The notes: a model not told the origin generated them from the sequence alone. 64,000 nt of DNA from Myxocyprinus asiaticus (GCF_019703515.2 NC_059347.1:24112501-24176500); one strand, 5' to 3'. Positions 51,866-62,705 are shown, counted from the first letter of the stretch. Numbers and translations: made by a program.

Positions 51866-52685
51866 TAGACTTTGCAATTTTATTCTCCATTGCTTTGCTT
51901 TCTTTTCAGATATTCCAGATTTGTTGCTGTGTTTGTTTCCTTCACTTTCTATCACAACATGCAGCAAAATTGCACTGCAATAGTGGGGTTTCCCTCTTAC
52001 ATAAAACTCTGGGACAGTCACTATTTTACATTGGTGTTTATAATGGGTATAGTTTATAGTGTATGTGATTTTCCCCCTGTACTTCCAGAAATATTGAATT
52101 CTTTCCTCAGTGCTGACTTTTTGATGGGCTCCATCCTATGACGTTTGTTATCCCGGTCTCGTGCACTCTTCAAACACCCATCAAAACATTGCTAATGCGT
52201 TTACTGTGCATGGCAACATTAAGCCGTGTTCTCAGAGAGAAACCTAGGTGTGTTAAACAGCTTTTTATTAATTCTTTAAATGACTTAAGGAAATCAGCGT
52301 TCTTGTTTACATGACATTTCAGAATGCCGCTTTCTGCTAAAACCCTGGTATAATTTTTTTTTCTTAAGTGCAAATAAGATCCCGTTTATGCCTGGTATTA
52401 AGATGCATTTCAGGTGATCCAATCACATGTGGTCAGTGCAAAATACAGGTCTAAACAGGGTCTACAACGTTTTGTGATCGGACATCACATTTGAAGTGTA
52501 AATGCTAATCCATCCTGTATGCGTCCCAGCAGCAGCGAAGTGCCTCCCCTCACCTGTCAATCAACCACTGTGCAAAAATAAGAGATTAAACTTTGTCAGT
52601 TACGAGAGGCTTTAAAAGTAAATAACTGTCTGATCAGAAAATTTGAAAAAGCAGATATATACAAAATCATGAGAATGTCACAGAT

Positions 52686-53126
52686 TGTCATGGTTTTATG
52701 TGTTTTTGTTCATGTTTTGTGTTAATGTCTTTTATTTTGGAAGTTTAGTTCCTGTTTTATAGTCATGTGTTCCATGTCATGTTATTTCCTGTTACCCTGC
52801 CATGCCATGTGATTCCCTGTTTAATGTCATGTGGTCCCCTGGTCATGTGATTTCATGTTTCCCTCCATGTTCATGTGTCTTGCTTGTCACTGGTTATCAT
52901 TGTCATGTTTCTCCCTTGTCCATGTATTAAAGCCTCATGTTTGCCATTGTCCATTGTCAGGTATTGTGTGTTGTAACATTGTTTGGTAGTCAAGTCAAGT
53001 TTCGTCAAGTCTAGTCAAGTTCATGTTTATGTTTTGTTCACATTTGGATTTCACATTTGAATTAAACCGCACTTGGGTTCTACACTTCATCATCATCGTC
53101 TGCCTGTCATTTCCAGCATCGTTACA
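52686..53126 (+). repeat. 5' LTR of gag-only element copy 2
   Basis: TGTCATGGTTTTATGTGTTT at the start and CATTTCCAGCATCGTTACA at the end. It is shorter than its partner by about 55 bp, in the TCAAG-repeat region near 52990-53030. Confidence 0.92.
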
Positions 53127-53172
53127 GAATACCTGACCGCAAAATTAATCCAGTAGTTCGGCTTCTTCATTT

Positions 53173-54390
53173 ATGTCAGGGGAGGAATATGTAGAGGACT
53201 TCTGCGCTCTGGTCTGCAGGGTCGACTTTAATGAGATTGCCCTCAAGGACTGTTTCCTTTTTGGGCTGAATGAGCCGATCTCCTCCCTGATGCCTGACGG
53301 TTGGAGTACCTACAGCCTGACTCAGTATATCGACCTTGCCCTACTGATAAGTGGTTCACCGTTCACTGTGGGGGAGGCGGATAATGAGTCAGAGTCCCAC
53401 GTCACGACCACCAAGCCAGAGTCCCAAGTCATGGTCGACAAGCCAGGGTCCCATGTCATGGTCACCGAGCCAGGGCCCCACATCATGGTCGCCGAGCTTG
53501 CACCACCTTCTGCCCCGTATCCTGAGTCTGCTCCATGCCATGTCACCGCCACACCTCGGCCTGCTCCATGCCATGTCACAGCCATGCCTGAGTCTGCTCC
53601 ATGCCATGTCACAGCCATGCCTTGGCCTGCTCCATGCCATGTCACAGCCACGCCTGAGTCTGCTCCATGCCATGTCACAGCCACGCCTGAGTCTGCTCCA
53701 TGCCATGTCATGCCTCAGCCTGCTCCATGCCATGTCACAGCAACGTCTGAGTCTTCTCCATGCCATGTCACAGCTATGCCTGAGTCTGCTCCATGCCATG
53801 TCACAGCCACGCCTCAGCCTGCTTCATGCCATGTCACAGCCATGCCTCAGCATGCTCCATGCCATGTCACAGCCATGCCTCAGCCTGATCCATGCCATGT
53901 CACAGCCACACCTCAGCCTGCTCCATGCCATGTCACAGCAACGCCTCAGCCTGCTCCATGCCATGTCACAGCAATGTCTCAGCCTGCTTCATGCCATGTC
54001 ACAGCAACTCCTCAGCCTGCTCCATGCCATGTCAACAACACCTTAGCCCATCACAATAACGACTCAGTCTGCTTTACGCCATGTCACATCCGAACCTCAG
54101 TCTGCTCCATGCCGTGTCACAGCCAAGCTTCAGTCTGCTCCATGCCATGTCACAAGCAAGCCTTTGCTCCACTGTCCTGGCCCACCTCTGCTACACTGTC
54201 CTGGCCTGCCTCTGCTCCACATCCTGGCCCACCTCTGCTCAACCCCCCCAGCTCCCTCTTGAACTCTGTGTTTTTGTTTTGGGGCATCGGTGCCAGCCCT
54301 GGTAGAGGGGATATGTCATGGTTTTATGTGTTTTTGTTCATGTTTTGTGTTAATGTCTTTTATTTTGGAAGTTTAGTTCCTGTTTTATAG
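53173..54390 (+). CDS. Gag-like protein with 11-residue repeats (LTR element copy 2)
   Basis: 405 codons from an ATG. The ORF starts within the gag-like domain (EEYVEDFCALVCRVDFNEIA, then FLFGLNEPISSLMPDG). The copy-1 start codon is ATT here, and about 13 bp are lost just after it, so the original N-terminus is gone. Residues about 75-115 hold four KP.SHVMV-type units. Residues about 117-290 hold 16 near-perfect units of the form P(E/Q)(S/P)APCHVTA(M/T), 33 bp each. A Pro-rich tail follows and the frame runs into the 3' LTR. Every unit has a Cys-His pair. Function unknown. The repeat is stop-free in several frames, which alone can keep a long frame open. Confidence 0.6.
   Translation: MSGEEYVEDFCALVCRVDFNEIALKDCFLFGLNEPISSLMPDGWSTYSLTQYIDLALLISGSPFTVGEADNESESHVTTTKPESQVMVDKPGSHVMVTEPGPHIMVAELAPPSAPYPESAPCHVTATPRPAPCHVTAMPESAPCHVTAMPWPAPCHVTATPESAPCHVTATPESAPCHVMPQPAPCHVTATSESSPCHVTAMPESAPCHVTATPQPASCHVTAMPQHAPCHVTAMPQPDPCHVTATPQPAPCHVTATPQPAPCHVTAMSQPASCHVTATPQPAPCHVNNTLAHHNNDSVCFTPCHIRTSVCSMPCHSQASVCSMPCHKQAFAPLSWPTSATLSWPASAPHPGPPLLNPPSSLLNSVFLFWGIGASPGRGDMSWFYVFLFMFCVNVFYFGSLVPVL
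53530..54040 (+). repeat. 33-bp minisatellite in frame, 16 units
   Basis: The unit resembles CCATGCCATGTCACAGCC with a variable CCTCAGCCTGCT or CCTGAGTCTGCT part. The seventh unit boundary has a 6-bp deletion that keeps the frame. All length changes are multiples of three. Confidence 0.9.
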
Positions 54391-54809
54391 TCATGTGTTC
54401 CATGTCATGTTATTTCCTGTTTCCCTGCCATGTCATGTGATTCCCTGTTTCATGTCATGTGGTCCCCTGGTCATGTGATTTCATGTTTCCTTCCATGTTC
54501 ATGTGTCTTGCTTGTCACTGGTAATCATTGTCATGTTTCTCCCTTGTCCATGTATTTAAGCCTCATGTTTGCCATTGTCCATTGTCAGGTATTGTGTGTT
54601 GTAAAATTGTTTGGTAGTCAAGTCAAGTCAGGTCAACTTATGTCAATTTATGTTATGTTAAGTCATGTCAAGTCAAGTCAAGTTTTGTCACATCAAGTCA
54701 AGTTAATGTTTATGTTTTGTTCACGTTTGGATTTCATGTTTGAATTAAATTGCACTTGGGTTCTACACTTCATCATCATCATCTGCCTGTCATTGCCAGC
54801 ATCGTTACA
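54314..54809 (+). repeat. 3' LTR of gag-only element copy 2
   Basis: It matches the 5' LTR except for scattered substitutions and an expanded TCAAG/TCATG stretch at 54617-54710. An AATTAAA-like signal lies near 54744. Confidence 0.92.
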
Positions 54810-56884
54810 CAGATCTTCTTCAGTGTGTCTGAAATCAGCATGCACAGACACTTATGAGAAGCATGTACATCTGCAGCTCAGGTTAATACAGGTAATCTGC
54901 TAAATAACTGACAATTCTGCTTGAAATTTAGCTTTTGTGCTTAGATTAAATTTCAGCCGCATCTGGGAGAAATAGCGCCATTTTTTAATTTTTTTATTGT
55001 CATGCAGTAAAACACTGACATAGTGATTGATGTATGTTGTCATTAAATAGAGTCCCTCCCATCCAAATCCAATCATAAGTGATCACAGGAGATGTATTTA
55101 AGTGACCAGGTGTAAACAGCAATGTGTCTCACCTGACAACATGTGATCAGACACCCGAGACACATCTTAATAACAAGTATAAACAGGGTCTAAGACTTAA
55201 ATTTGGTGTGTCAAAAAAGGGCGACATACAAAATGTACTGCGTTGGGGGGCCTCCAAGACTGGTTTGAGAACCACTACTTTAGATGATGCACTTACAGGT
55301 GATTTTAGTTTCAATTAGGTGTGATTTTAATCTGGCCCATATACCCTTAATTTAATTAATTTTATGTGGCTGACTATAAATGGACACCTGTGTCAAGTTG
55401 GTACTGTTTCTAATTAGGTTTAGTTAAGTGTGTGTTTTAGGCTTGTGTTAACTTCACAGGTAAGAGCAAAAAAGTGTTGAAAAGTATCTAGAGCTCTGAA
55501 ACTCAAAGTTTTACTAATGTTACCCACCTACCTAAATGTTTTGAGAAGGTGGGGAATGGATATGCCCACCACTTGTAATTCGGGAAAATGTTTAGAGAAT
55601 GAAAACACTTGTGGTCGTAGGATACAAATATATCTATTTTTCTCTGCAAGAATTCTGCAGAGAATTGTTGTTCTCTGTATTTTATTTTCATGCTGTTGTA
55701 AGCATTTATGAGACCAGACAACTATGATGCTCCTTTTCTCTCCCCTCTGGATCTGTCCTGCTCATCTCCCCAGTCGATGACTTCGCCCCATCTGTTCCAA
55801 GAGCCCCAATACGCATCGTCATCCCAAGAGACACTAGACTGTGGCCACAGCCTGGACTTCCACTTGGAATATGGGGCACCCATATGACATTTCCCTGCCA
55901 TTCACTAAGCCAGACCTATAAAGATTCTTGATCAGGTATCCACTCCTCTGCACTTTTTTGACACCTGAATTCTTCTCCTGCAGGTTCTTTTTGAAAGCAG
56001 CAGTATATAGTGATTTCATTTTTTTAGGGACTGTTTTTCCTTTTTTCCCCAGTTTATAATCTCATCCCAGAGATTCCAGCTGTTCCAGTGGTCATCATCA
56101 TCCCAAGAGTAGGGCACAGCTTCTCTTGAAGTGTGCAGTTCCCACCTTTCTTTGCCTTTCAGGGAACTGCAACTGGAAGAGTCTCTCTTCAGTTGGACAG
56201 TAAAACTGGGAGGGGAGGCACATCGACCAAAAATACCAGAATCCATTTTAAGTTCTGTAGTTTAAGTAAAAAGATTGAAGTCCAGAATTGCTCTGAAATA
56301 AGGTGTTCAGTTTGCTCAGTTTATATATAGTATAGTGAGCAGTATGTACATTTCCACACAGCCTTTATGTCAGGCCTTTATGACATCATTAGAGCAATTT
56401 CATTTTTGAATGCTGAACATTCTATCAGTGTTACCTATTACCTCAGGAGATTTTTAAATTTAGATTTCTCTAAATATTAAGTTTATAAAACCAAAAATGC
56501 ATAGCACACCTAAGGCTGAAATACAAAAAGGTTTTAATAGTCTTTACATTAAGCAGTGTTGCTTAATGTTATGCATTTGCAGAATAGCTAAAGAATAAAA
56601 AATCATGAGGACTTTTCAACCATTTCAGGTTTCAATTATGTTCCAGGGACACATGTAAATATGATCATGATTATTATGTATTCTGAATTCAACCATAAAT
56701 GATAAACAATGACAAAATTCAGTTTATGATAATGTTTTAATTATTTCTAATGTCCATTATGATGGACATTAGTTCTGAATGGTTGCAACCACCATATTCA
56801 TATATATACAGTAGCCTACCGTATATGTATAGTTAAGTTAATGCAAAGTCTTCTTAGATAAGGGTTGTGTTTAAGTTTTTCATT

Positions 56885-56913
<29 letters not shown>
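56885..56913. repeat. Poly(T) tract
   Basis: 29 T, with one of the two long homopolymers of this interval; it could be the tail of a minus-strand retroposon, but no body is recognised. Confidence 0.9.
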
Positions 56914-56918
<5 letters not shown>

Positions 56919-57245
56919 TACAATTATTTTGAATTTCATTGTTGGAAGCAGATAAAGTTAAAAGACTGCAACTGCAAAAATTAAAATTGTGTAAGGTCAT
57001 TAAAAACCTAATGGAAAACAAGGAATTAAGCTGCAGTCTCTTTTTTTATTTTTTATTTTTTTTTATTTTTTATTAACTGCCAAAAGTTTAGACATCTTTA
57101 TTTAAATTCAGTCACAAATTTCAAGCAACCATTATACTTTACTACTGGATGGCATTCATCTACAGCATGATGAGGTAATGAAAACAATGTAGCATTTTAC
57201 TGTTTGAAATGTTTATCATGGAATAATGCCTAATGTTTCACATAC

Positions 57246-57273
<28 letters not shown>
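57246..57273. repeat. Poly(A) tract
   Basis: 28 A; no retroposon body is recognised on its left. Confidence 0.9.
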
Positions 57274-57276
<3 letters not shown>

Positions 57277-57445
57277 GGTAAGTATACACTTTGCTTGACC
57301 ACATTCAAAAGTGGTTCTTTTTACATGTGTAATGTTTATGTTGGTAAACAAATTAAGTTAGATTTAGAACATTGTTAATTTGCTTATGATGTATATCCCT
57401 GTTATAACTATTTACAGTAAACTGAATGATCTAATGAAATAAATT

Positions 57446-57725
57446 TGTCACACCACCTGTAATATATTCACAAACACCTATAACACATCAAACATGACTT
57501 GAAATTTGGAAATAGAATTTTGTGTATATATATTTTTTTAAATACATTTTTGAAATATTAAAATCCAGAAAACTTCCTGTTCATGTGACCTGATGATGTT
57601 ACACCACTTACAATATAGTCACAAACACCTTTAACACATCTTACATGACTTGAATTTTGAAATAAATAAATAAATGTGTATTTTTTGTTAATTTTAATTT
57701 CTGAAAAACAGTCAACTTCCTTTGA
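57446..57725. repeat. Tandem duplication, two units of about 150 bp
   Basis: Unit 1 (from 57446) and unit 2 (from 57600) share CACCAC.T.AATAT..TCACAAACACC, AACACATC and CATGACTTGAA. They differ at roughly one base in six and by small indels, so the duplication is old. Confidence 0.75.
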
Positions 57726-57847
57726 CAGAAGCCAGACTTGAACTTATGTTACCAGCATGCATACATTAATGAAGCATGCTTTACAATCATTTTACATGCA
57801 GCAGTCAACTATTTTAATTAGTGATCATAACTTGTAGTTTGGATGAT

Positions 57848-57920
57848 GCTTAACATGGGATTTGAACCCATGCTCTTGATAATGCTAAGACCCTGCTCCA
57901 TCCATTGAACTACAGAACTT
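57848..57920 (-). other. tRNA-like sequence (tRNA pseudogene or SINE head)
   Basis: On the minus strand: box A-like TAGTTCAATGGATGGAGC, box B GGGTTCAAATCC, and a T-stem of CATGGG/CCCATG pairing perfectly. The anticodon and acceptor stems do not pair well, so a working tRNA is unlikely. A SINE head is more probable. Confidence 0.55.
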
Positions 57921-58929
57921 ACTCCAAATGCCCTGGAAGGCTTACATGACATCTGGATTACTAACTCAAAGGACAGTTTACTCAAAACTAAAACTTCTGT
58001 CATTAATAGCATTGTATGCTCATGTGAAACCCTTATTATTGTTCTTGTTCCATGTTACACAAAAGTTACATACATGCAACTTATTTAGCTGGATATCCAA
58101 GCATGTGTTTTCTATACAATGGTGGATGTCATGCTCCAAACAGGAAGCAAAAGGGTAATACACAGTTGTCCTTACAATTTGTGCAATAAATTCCAAGTCA
58201 CTAAAGCCATATATAATACATACATTTGAGTGAGGAACTGATCAAAATTTAGGTTGTTATTCATTGAAAACAAGTTTCCCTATGTTTAAAGCGGTCACAT
58301 TCACATGAGAATCAATTAATTTTCTTTCCCTCTTTTCAATGGCGTTTGAGTGCACTGCACTTCCAGCTGTAACAATTCAACTGTTAGGACTTTATATTAC
58401 TGTGTAAATAATATAGATAAGTAAGTAATGAGTAATACAAAGTAAAAACATGCTGTTACCATAATATAAGGTGACCAGATTTCTGAAATGAAAAACGGGG
58501 ACATTTCAAGTTCAGTAGTCAATAGGTCATTGAAATTTCATGTTACTTATTAAGGGGACAAATTGGATTTTGAGAATTTTGACCATGGTGAATGTGATAA
58601 TATGCTGAACTATGCACTGTAAGAAATTATTTTGGTTTAACTTAAAAAAAGGAAGTAACCTGGTTGCCTTAAAAATTTGAGTTAATTTAAAATAAAATTT
58701 GATAATAAAATAAAATAAATACATAATAATTTGAATAAAAAGGTATAGTAAATAACTATTAGTGGATATATTTTTTTTTAAACATTATCAGTGCATTGCC
58801 ATCGTGCCATTAGTTTACTCAATAAAAACACAAATTATTATGTTATCTGAACAAATGAGTGAATCTAAACTGATTTGGCAAAAAATGTAAAGATAACAAA
58901 TCATGGAAATTATTTTTATGGTGTGGTAT

Positions 58930-59463
58930 GCTCTATTGACTCATCTGTCCTTTTCAAAAAAAAAAAAAAAAAGCAAGAATCGAGGTTACAGTGAGGCGTG
59001 TACAGTGGAAGTGCATGTGGCCAATTTTTTAGAGGGTATAAAGGCAGAAATGTGAAGCTTATAATTTTATAAAAGCACTTACATTAATTCTTCTGTTAAA
59101 ATGCATGTATTATGTGAGCTGTGAAGTTGTTTAAATTGGCATTTCTACAGACATTTTAGGGTTTGTTTGACATTACATCATCATGGCAGCGAAGCTGTAA
59201 AATTGGCTATAACTTTACACAGAAAAGGTACTGTAAGTGATTATATCACTAAAACAATGTTAACACGCATATTGTTTACATCTTGTAGCCATACTTTTGA
59301 AAAAGTGAGTATTTTAATGTTCAAAAATTGGCCCCATTCACTTCCATTGTAAGTGCCTCACTGTAACCTTGATTTTTGCTCCTTTTGTTTTTGTTTTTTT
59401 TTTACGAAAAAACAATTTTTTTTGTGGCAATCAACATTATGCCACAAATATTGTCAATTGAGC
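58930..59463. mobile_element. TTAA MITE, family A, copy 2
   Basis: It shares long blocks with 26078-26683, such as TTTTATAAAAGCACTTACAT, GGCTATAACTTTACACAGAA and ACTTTTGAAA.AGTGAGTAT. TTAA is kept at the right (59464-59467); the left end is degraded. Confidence 0.82.
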
Positions 59464-59603
59464 TTAATTTGTATTGAACCTGGAATAGTCCTTCAAATTA
59501 ATATAAGGGCCTAACAAGCATGACGTAGCCAAGTAAAAGTGCAAAATGTTATCCACCAAGTCCAAATGTTAAGGAGGATTTCAAAAACCAAAGATGGGAA
59601 AGT

Positions 59604-59653
59604 TTTTATTTATTTATTTATTTATTCTTTTTCTTCTTCTTCTTCTTCTTCTT

Positions 59654-59684
<31 letters not shown>

Positions 59685-59726
59685 TTATTATTCTTCTTAT
59701 TATTATTATTATTATTATTATTATTG
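59604..59726. repeat. Compound microsatellite (TTTA)n(TTC)n(ATT)n
   Basis: Three adjoining simple repeats, about 5 TTTA, 18 TTC and 13 ATT units. Confidence 0.95.
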
Positions 59727-60175
59727 GTAGGATGTGTTTGCAAAAGCATTGGATGTGGTGAAAAAAACGATAAAGTTACGATTCCAAAATGTAAGGTGGA
59801 AAGGTGTTGTGTATACATGCACTATAGGAGGTTTGACATGCATCTGTTTCTGTTAGTTATAAGTTAAATGCAATTTCAGTTACATTACATTGTTATAACA
59901 TCATTACCTATCCTTGGGAATAAGCCATTTATGGCTTTAAATGTTTGTTTTTTTAACCATATATTTCTACTGCACTTGTTAAACAATATATATTAACCTT
60001 TATTTAAACGGGATAAACCAGGGAAGTGTTTGGGAATGTCTGTAAAAACACATGCACACCAAAGTTATTTTTGTAAGGTGCTGAGTCCAAAACAATAGCC
60101 TCAACTATAAGAAAAAAGGCTTACACTCTTACTTTCTGCTCAAAAATATCTTTTAATAAGTAGCCATGGGGTTAA

Positions 60176-61527
60176 AGGGACATTTCACCCAAAAATTTAA
60201 AGTCTCTCATCATTTACTCACCCTCATGACATCCCAGATGTGTATGACTTTCTTTCTTCTTCTGCTGAACACAAAGATGTTTAGAAGAATATTTCAGCTC
60301 TGTAGGTCCTCACAATGCAAGTGAATGGGTGCCAAAATTGTTATGCTCCAGAAATGCACATAAAGGCAGCTTAAAAGTAATCCATATGACTCCAGTGGTT
60401 AAATCCATGTCTTCTGAAGCTAAATGTTAAAGGGATAGTTCACCCAAAAATGAAAATTCTCCCATCATTTACTCACCCTCATGCCATCCCAGATGTGTAT
60501 GACTTTCTTCTGCAGAACACAAATGAAGATTTTTAGAAGAATATTTCAGCTCTGTACGTCCATACAATGCAAGTAAATAAGTGCCAACATTTTGAAGCTC
60601 CAAAATCCACATAAGGGCAATATAAAAGTACTCCAGCCGATGGTGGTTAAATCCATATCTTCTGAAGAGATATGATAGGTGTGGATGAGAAATAGATAAT
60701 CAATCTTTCACTTTCTCCTTTTTCTGTTTTTGGTGATTTGCATTCTTCACGCATATCGCCCCGTTGGGCAGGGAGGAGAATTTATGATACAATTTTTTTT
60801 TTACATAAATATTGATCTGTTTCTCACCCACACCAATTATATTGTTTTAGAAGTTATGGATTTAACCACTGGAGTAGTATGGATTACTTTTATGCTCCAT
60901 TTATGTGGATTTTGGGGCTTCAGATGTTTGCCACCCATTCACTTGCATTGTATGAAAATTGAAAATATTGTTCTAAAAAGCTGAAATATTCTTCTAAAAA
61001 TCTTCAATTGTGTTCTGCAGAAGAAAGAAAGTCAAACATGTCTGGGATGCCAGGAGGGTCAGTAAATCATGAGAGAATTTTCATTTTTAGGGGAACTATC
61101 CCGTTAAGTGTAGGCGAGAAACAGACCAATATTTAAGTCCTTTTTTTCTCATCCCTGCCCAGAAGGTGGTGATAAGCACAAAGAATGTGAATTGCCAACA
61201 ACAAAAGAAGAAGAATGTGAAAATGAAGATTGATGGTAATTAAATTATTTAAATATTAATCTGTTTCTCATCCAGACTTATAATATTGCTTCTGAAGACA
61301 TGCATTTAACCACTGAGTCATATGGATTACTTTTATGATGCCTTTATGTGATTTTGGAGCTTCAAAATTTTGGCACCTATTCACTTGCATTGTGAGGACC
61401 TACAGAGCTGAAATATTCTTCTAAAATTCTTTGTTTGTGTTCTGAAGAATAAAGAAAGTCATACACACCTGGGATGTCATAAGTGTGAGTAAATGATGAA
61501 AGAATTTAAATTTTTGGGTCTGTTCCT
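60176..61527. mobile_element. TTAA MITE, family B, outer copy
   Basis: TTAA at 60172-60175 and 61528-61531. Inverted ends are AGGGACATTTCACCCAAAAA and TTTTTGGGTCTGTTCCT. It is split by a second copy of the same family at 60431-61103. Confidence 0.88.
60431..61103. mobile_element. TTAA MITE, family B, inner nested copy
   Basis: Ends AGGGATAGTTCACCCAAAAA and TTTTTAGGGGAACTATCCCG, with TTAA at 60427-60430 and 61104-61107. The outer copy becomes continuous when this insert and one TTAA are removed, so TTAA is the duplicated target. Confidence 0.9.
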
Positions 61528-61531
61528 TTAA

Positions 61532-62155
61532 CGTTTACAACACAACTGTTTGGGAAACTTGTTATTTCTTCTGTATGGCGCCACTAGTGGCACGGAAATT
61601 ACACACATTACTTTATATTACACACTGTTGTTTTCTTCTTGCACCTAAGCACTATAAAAATCTATATTAATTACTGGGAATCAAATATCTATAAGATGCT
61701 TTGCAAATAATTGTATGCTGTCACTGATTTGTATTTCCTAAGAAATCTCATTAGATTCCCCTTTTAATCTTATTAGAGTAATTGTTGTTAACCAAAAACT
61801 GCTAATGGGGCAGATTCTTACAATCTTAACATCATTTGATGACAGTATCACTTAAAGTACATTCAATGTTGAAGCCATTTTCTATGATGTATTCTTAGTT
61901 CAAAGCCATATTTGATTTCTTGAGACTATATTAACTGACATACGAGCTCTCTTGGGTGTAATGACTTGAAGTTTCAATCCCCTAGCTGGCTTTGTTGTGC
62001 TAATTTGTGTTTTGTCTTGATTGCTTTAAATCACTATAGTCAATATATTTATCATGTTCTTATTGCTACTTATTGATCTTGTAAATACTAGTACTTAAAT
62101 TCCTCACAGTTTAAATCTGTACCTGGTTGATTTGGGTCAAAACTAACTGCTAAGA
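61532..62155. other. Intergenic, no gene seen
   Basis: AT-rich; a GGCGCCACTAGTGGCAC inverted word lies near 61577. Nothing else is recognised. Confidence 0.5.
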
Positions 62156-62266
62156 GGCCTGTGTAGCTCAGTGAGTAAAGATGCTGACTACCACCCCTGG
62201 AGTTGTGAGTTCAAATCCAGAGCGTGCTGAGTGACTCCAGCCAGGTCTCCTAAGCAACCAAATTGG
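62156..62266 (+). mobile_element. 5' fragment of the tRNA-derived SINE
   Basis: It is closely similar to the first 115 bp of the SINE at 18793: box A TGTAGCTCAGTGAG, box B GAGTTCAAATCC, then TCTCCTAAGCAACCAAATTG. It breaks off before the GC-rich body. No target duplication is seen. Confidence 0.85.
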
Positions 62267-62439
62267 TGTAGGTTCTACTGGTTGTTTAGATCAGTGTTAC
62301 TATCAGAAACAATTAATAATTATTTCTTTAGTTATTAAATAATATTTAAATTAAATAATAGAATCTAAATCATTAAAGCCTCATACGGGGCACCAGTAAA
62401 TGTAGTGCACTACGTTCAGGAGCGGGTTTGGTTATTAGC

Positions 62440-62705
62440 AATAATTCATAATTATCAAAGATAATTATAAATTATTAAAATCAATAGAACATTGATTTGA
62501 ATCAATGTTAGCTCTTTTAATCCTTCACATCAACAATCAAAGATAACCGTCAAATTCAATAGAATATTAATCATTATCAAAGATAATCATTAATTATTCA
62601 AATCAATGGGACATTGATTAGAATTATCACTAGCTTATTGAGCCTTCAAATTCAACAATCATCAAAGATAATTATCAATTATCAAAATCAATAGAATAAG
62701 GATTA
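62440..62705. repeat. AT-rich tandem repeat, about three units
   Basis: The recurring phrase TTATCAAAGATAAT.AT.AATTAT..AAATCAATAGAACATTGATT appears at about 62450, 62575 and 62670, with intervening CTTCA.AT.AACAATC. Units are unequal (about 100-120 bp). Confidence 0.7.

Larger units (their letters stand above)
48106..52370. other. Intergenic, no gene seen
   Basis: A-rich tract at 48272-48303 and T tracts at 48847 and 48925-48942. No exon is recognised. The stretch 50860-51340 is GC-richer, with no repeat signature, and may be single-copy regulatory DNA. Confidence 0.45.
52686..54809 (+). mobile_element. Gag-only LTR element, copy 2, complete
   Basis: A 441-bp 5' LTR, about 1.19 kb of internal sequence, and a 496-bp 3' LTR. 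A 5-bp target duplication, CAGAT, flanks it (52681-52685 and 54810-54814). LTR ends are TGTCATGG...CGTTACA. A purine tract (GGTAGAGGGGATA) precedes the 3' LTR. No pol genes. Near-identical LTRs apart from a repeat-length change suggest a fairly recent insertion. Confidence 0.92.
52377..55193. mobile_element. TIR element (MITE C) interrupted by the gag-only LTR element
   Basis: Left end CCCGTTTATGCCTGGTATTA and right end TAATAACAAGTATAAACAGG are inverted. Inner words TGATC.(A/G)ATCACATG.GGTCAG also recur in inverted form. Without the 2.1-kb LTR insertion (52686-54809 plus target duplication) the element would be about 0.69 kb. Confidence 0.75.
55194..58925. other. Intergenic, no gene seen
   Basis: AT-rich. 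A splice-like context at 55775 (CTCATCTCCCCAG) precedes a frame reading FAPSVPRAPIRIVIPRDTRL, and a related phrase (IPEIPAVPVVIIIPRV) occurs near 56065-56118. The two are internally similar but unknown to me. Homopolymer tracts are listed separately. Confidence 0.4.

Noticed and set aside
53322..53799. Long minus-strand frames (AVTWHGADSG-type repeats) in gag-only copy 2
   Set aside because: They are by-products of a stop-free 33-bp repeat; no start or conserved domain outside the repeat.
53351..54046. 231-codon plus-strand frame (LSLLHAMSQP repeats) overlapping the gag-like ORF
   Set aside because: The same repeat read in a second frame; the gag-like domain is not in this frame.
59618..59818. 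Frame rich in Lys and Asn on the minus strand
   Set aside because: Pure microsatellite translation.
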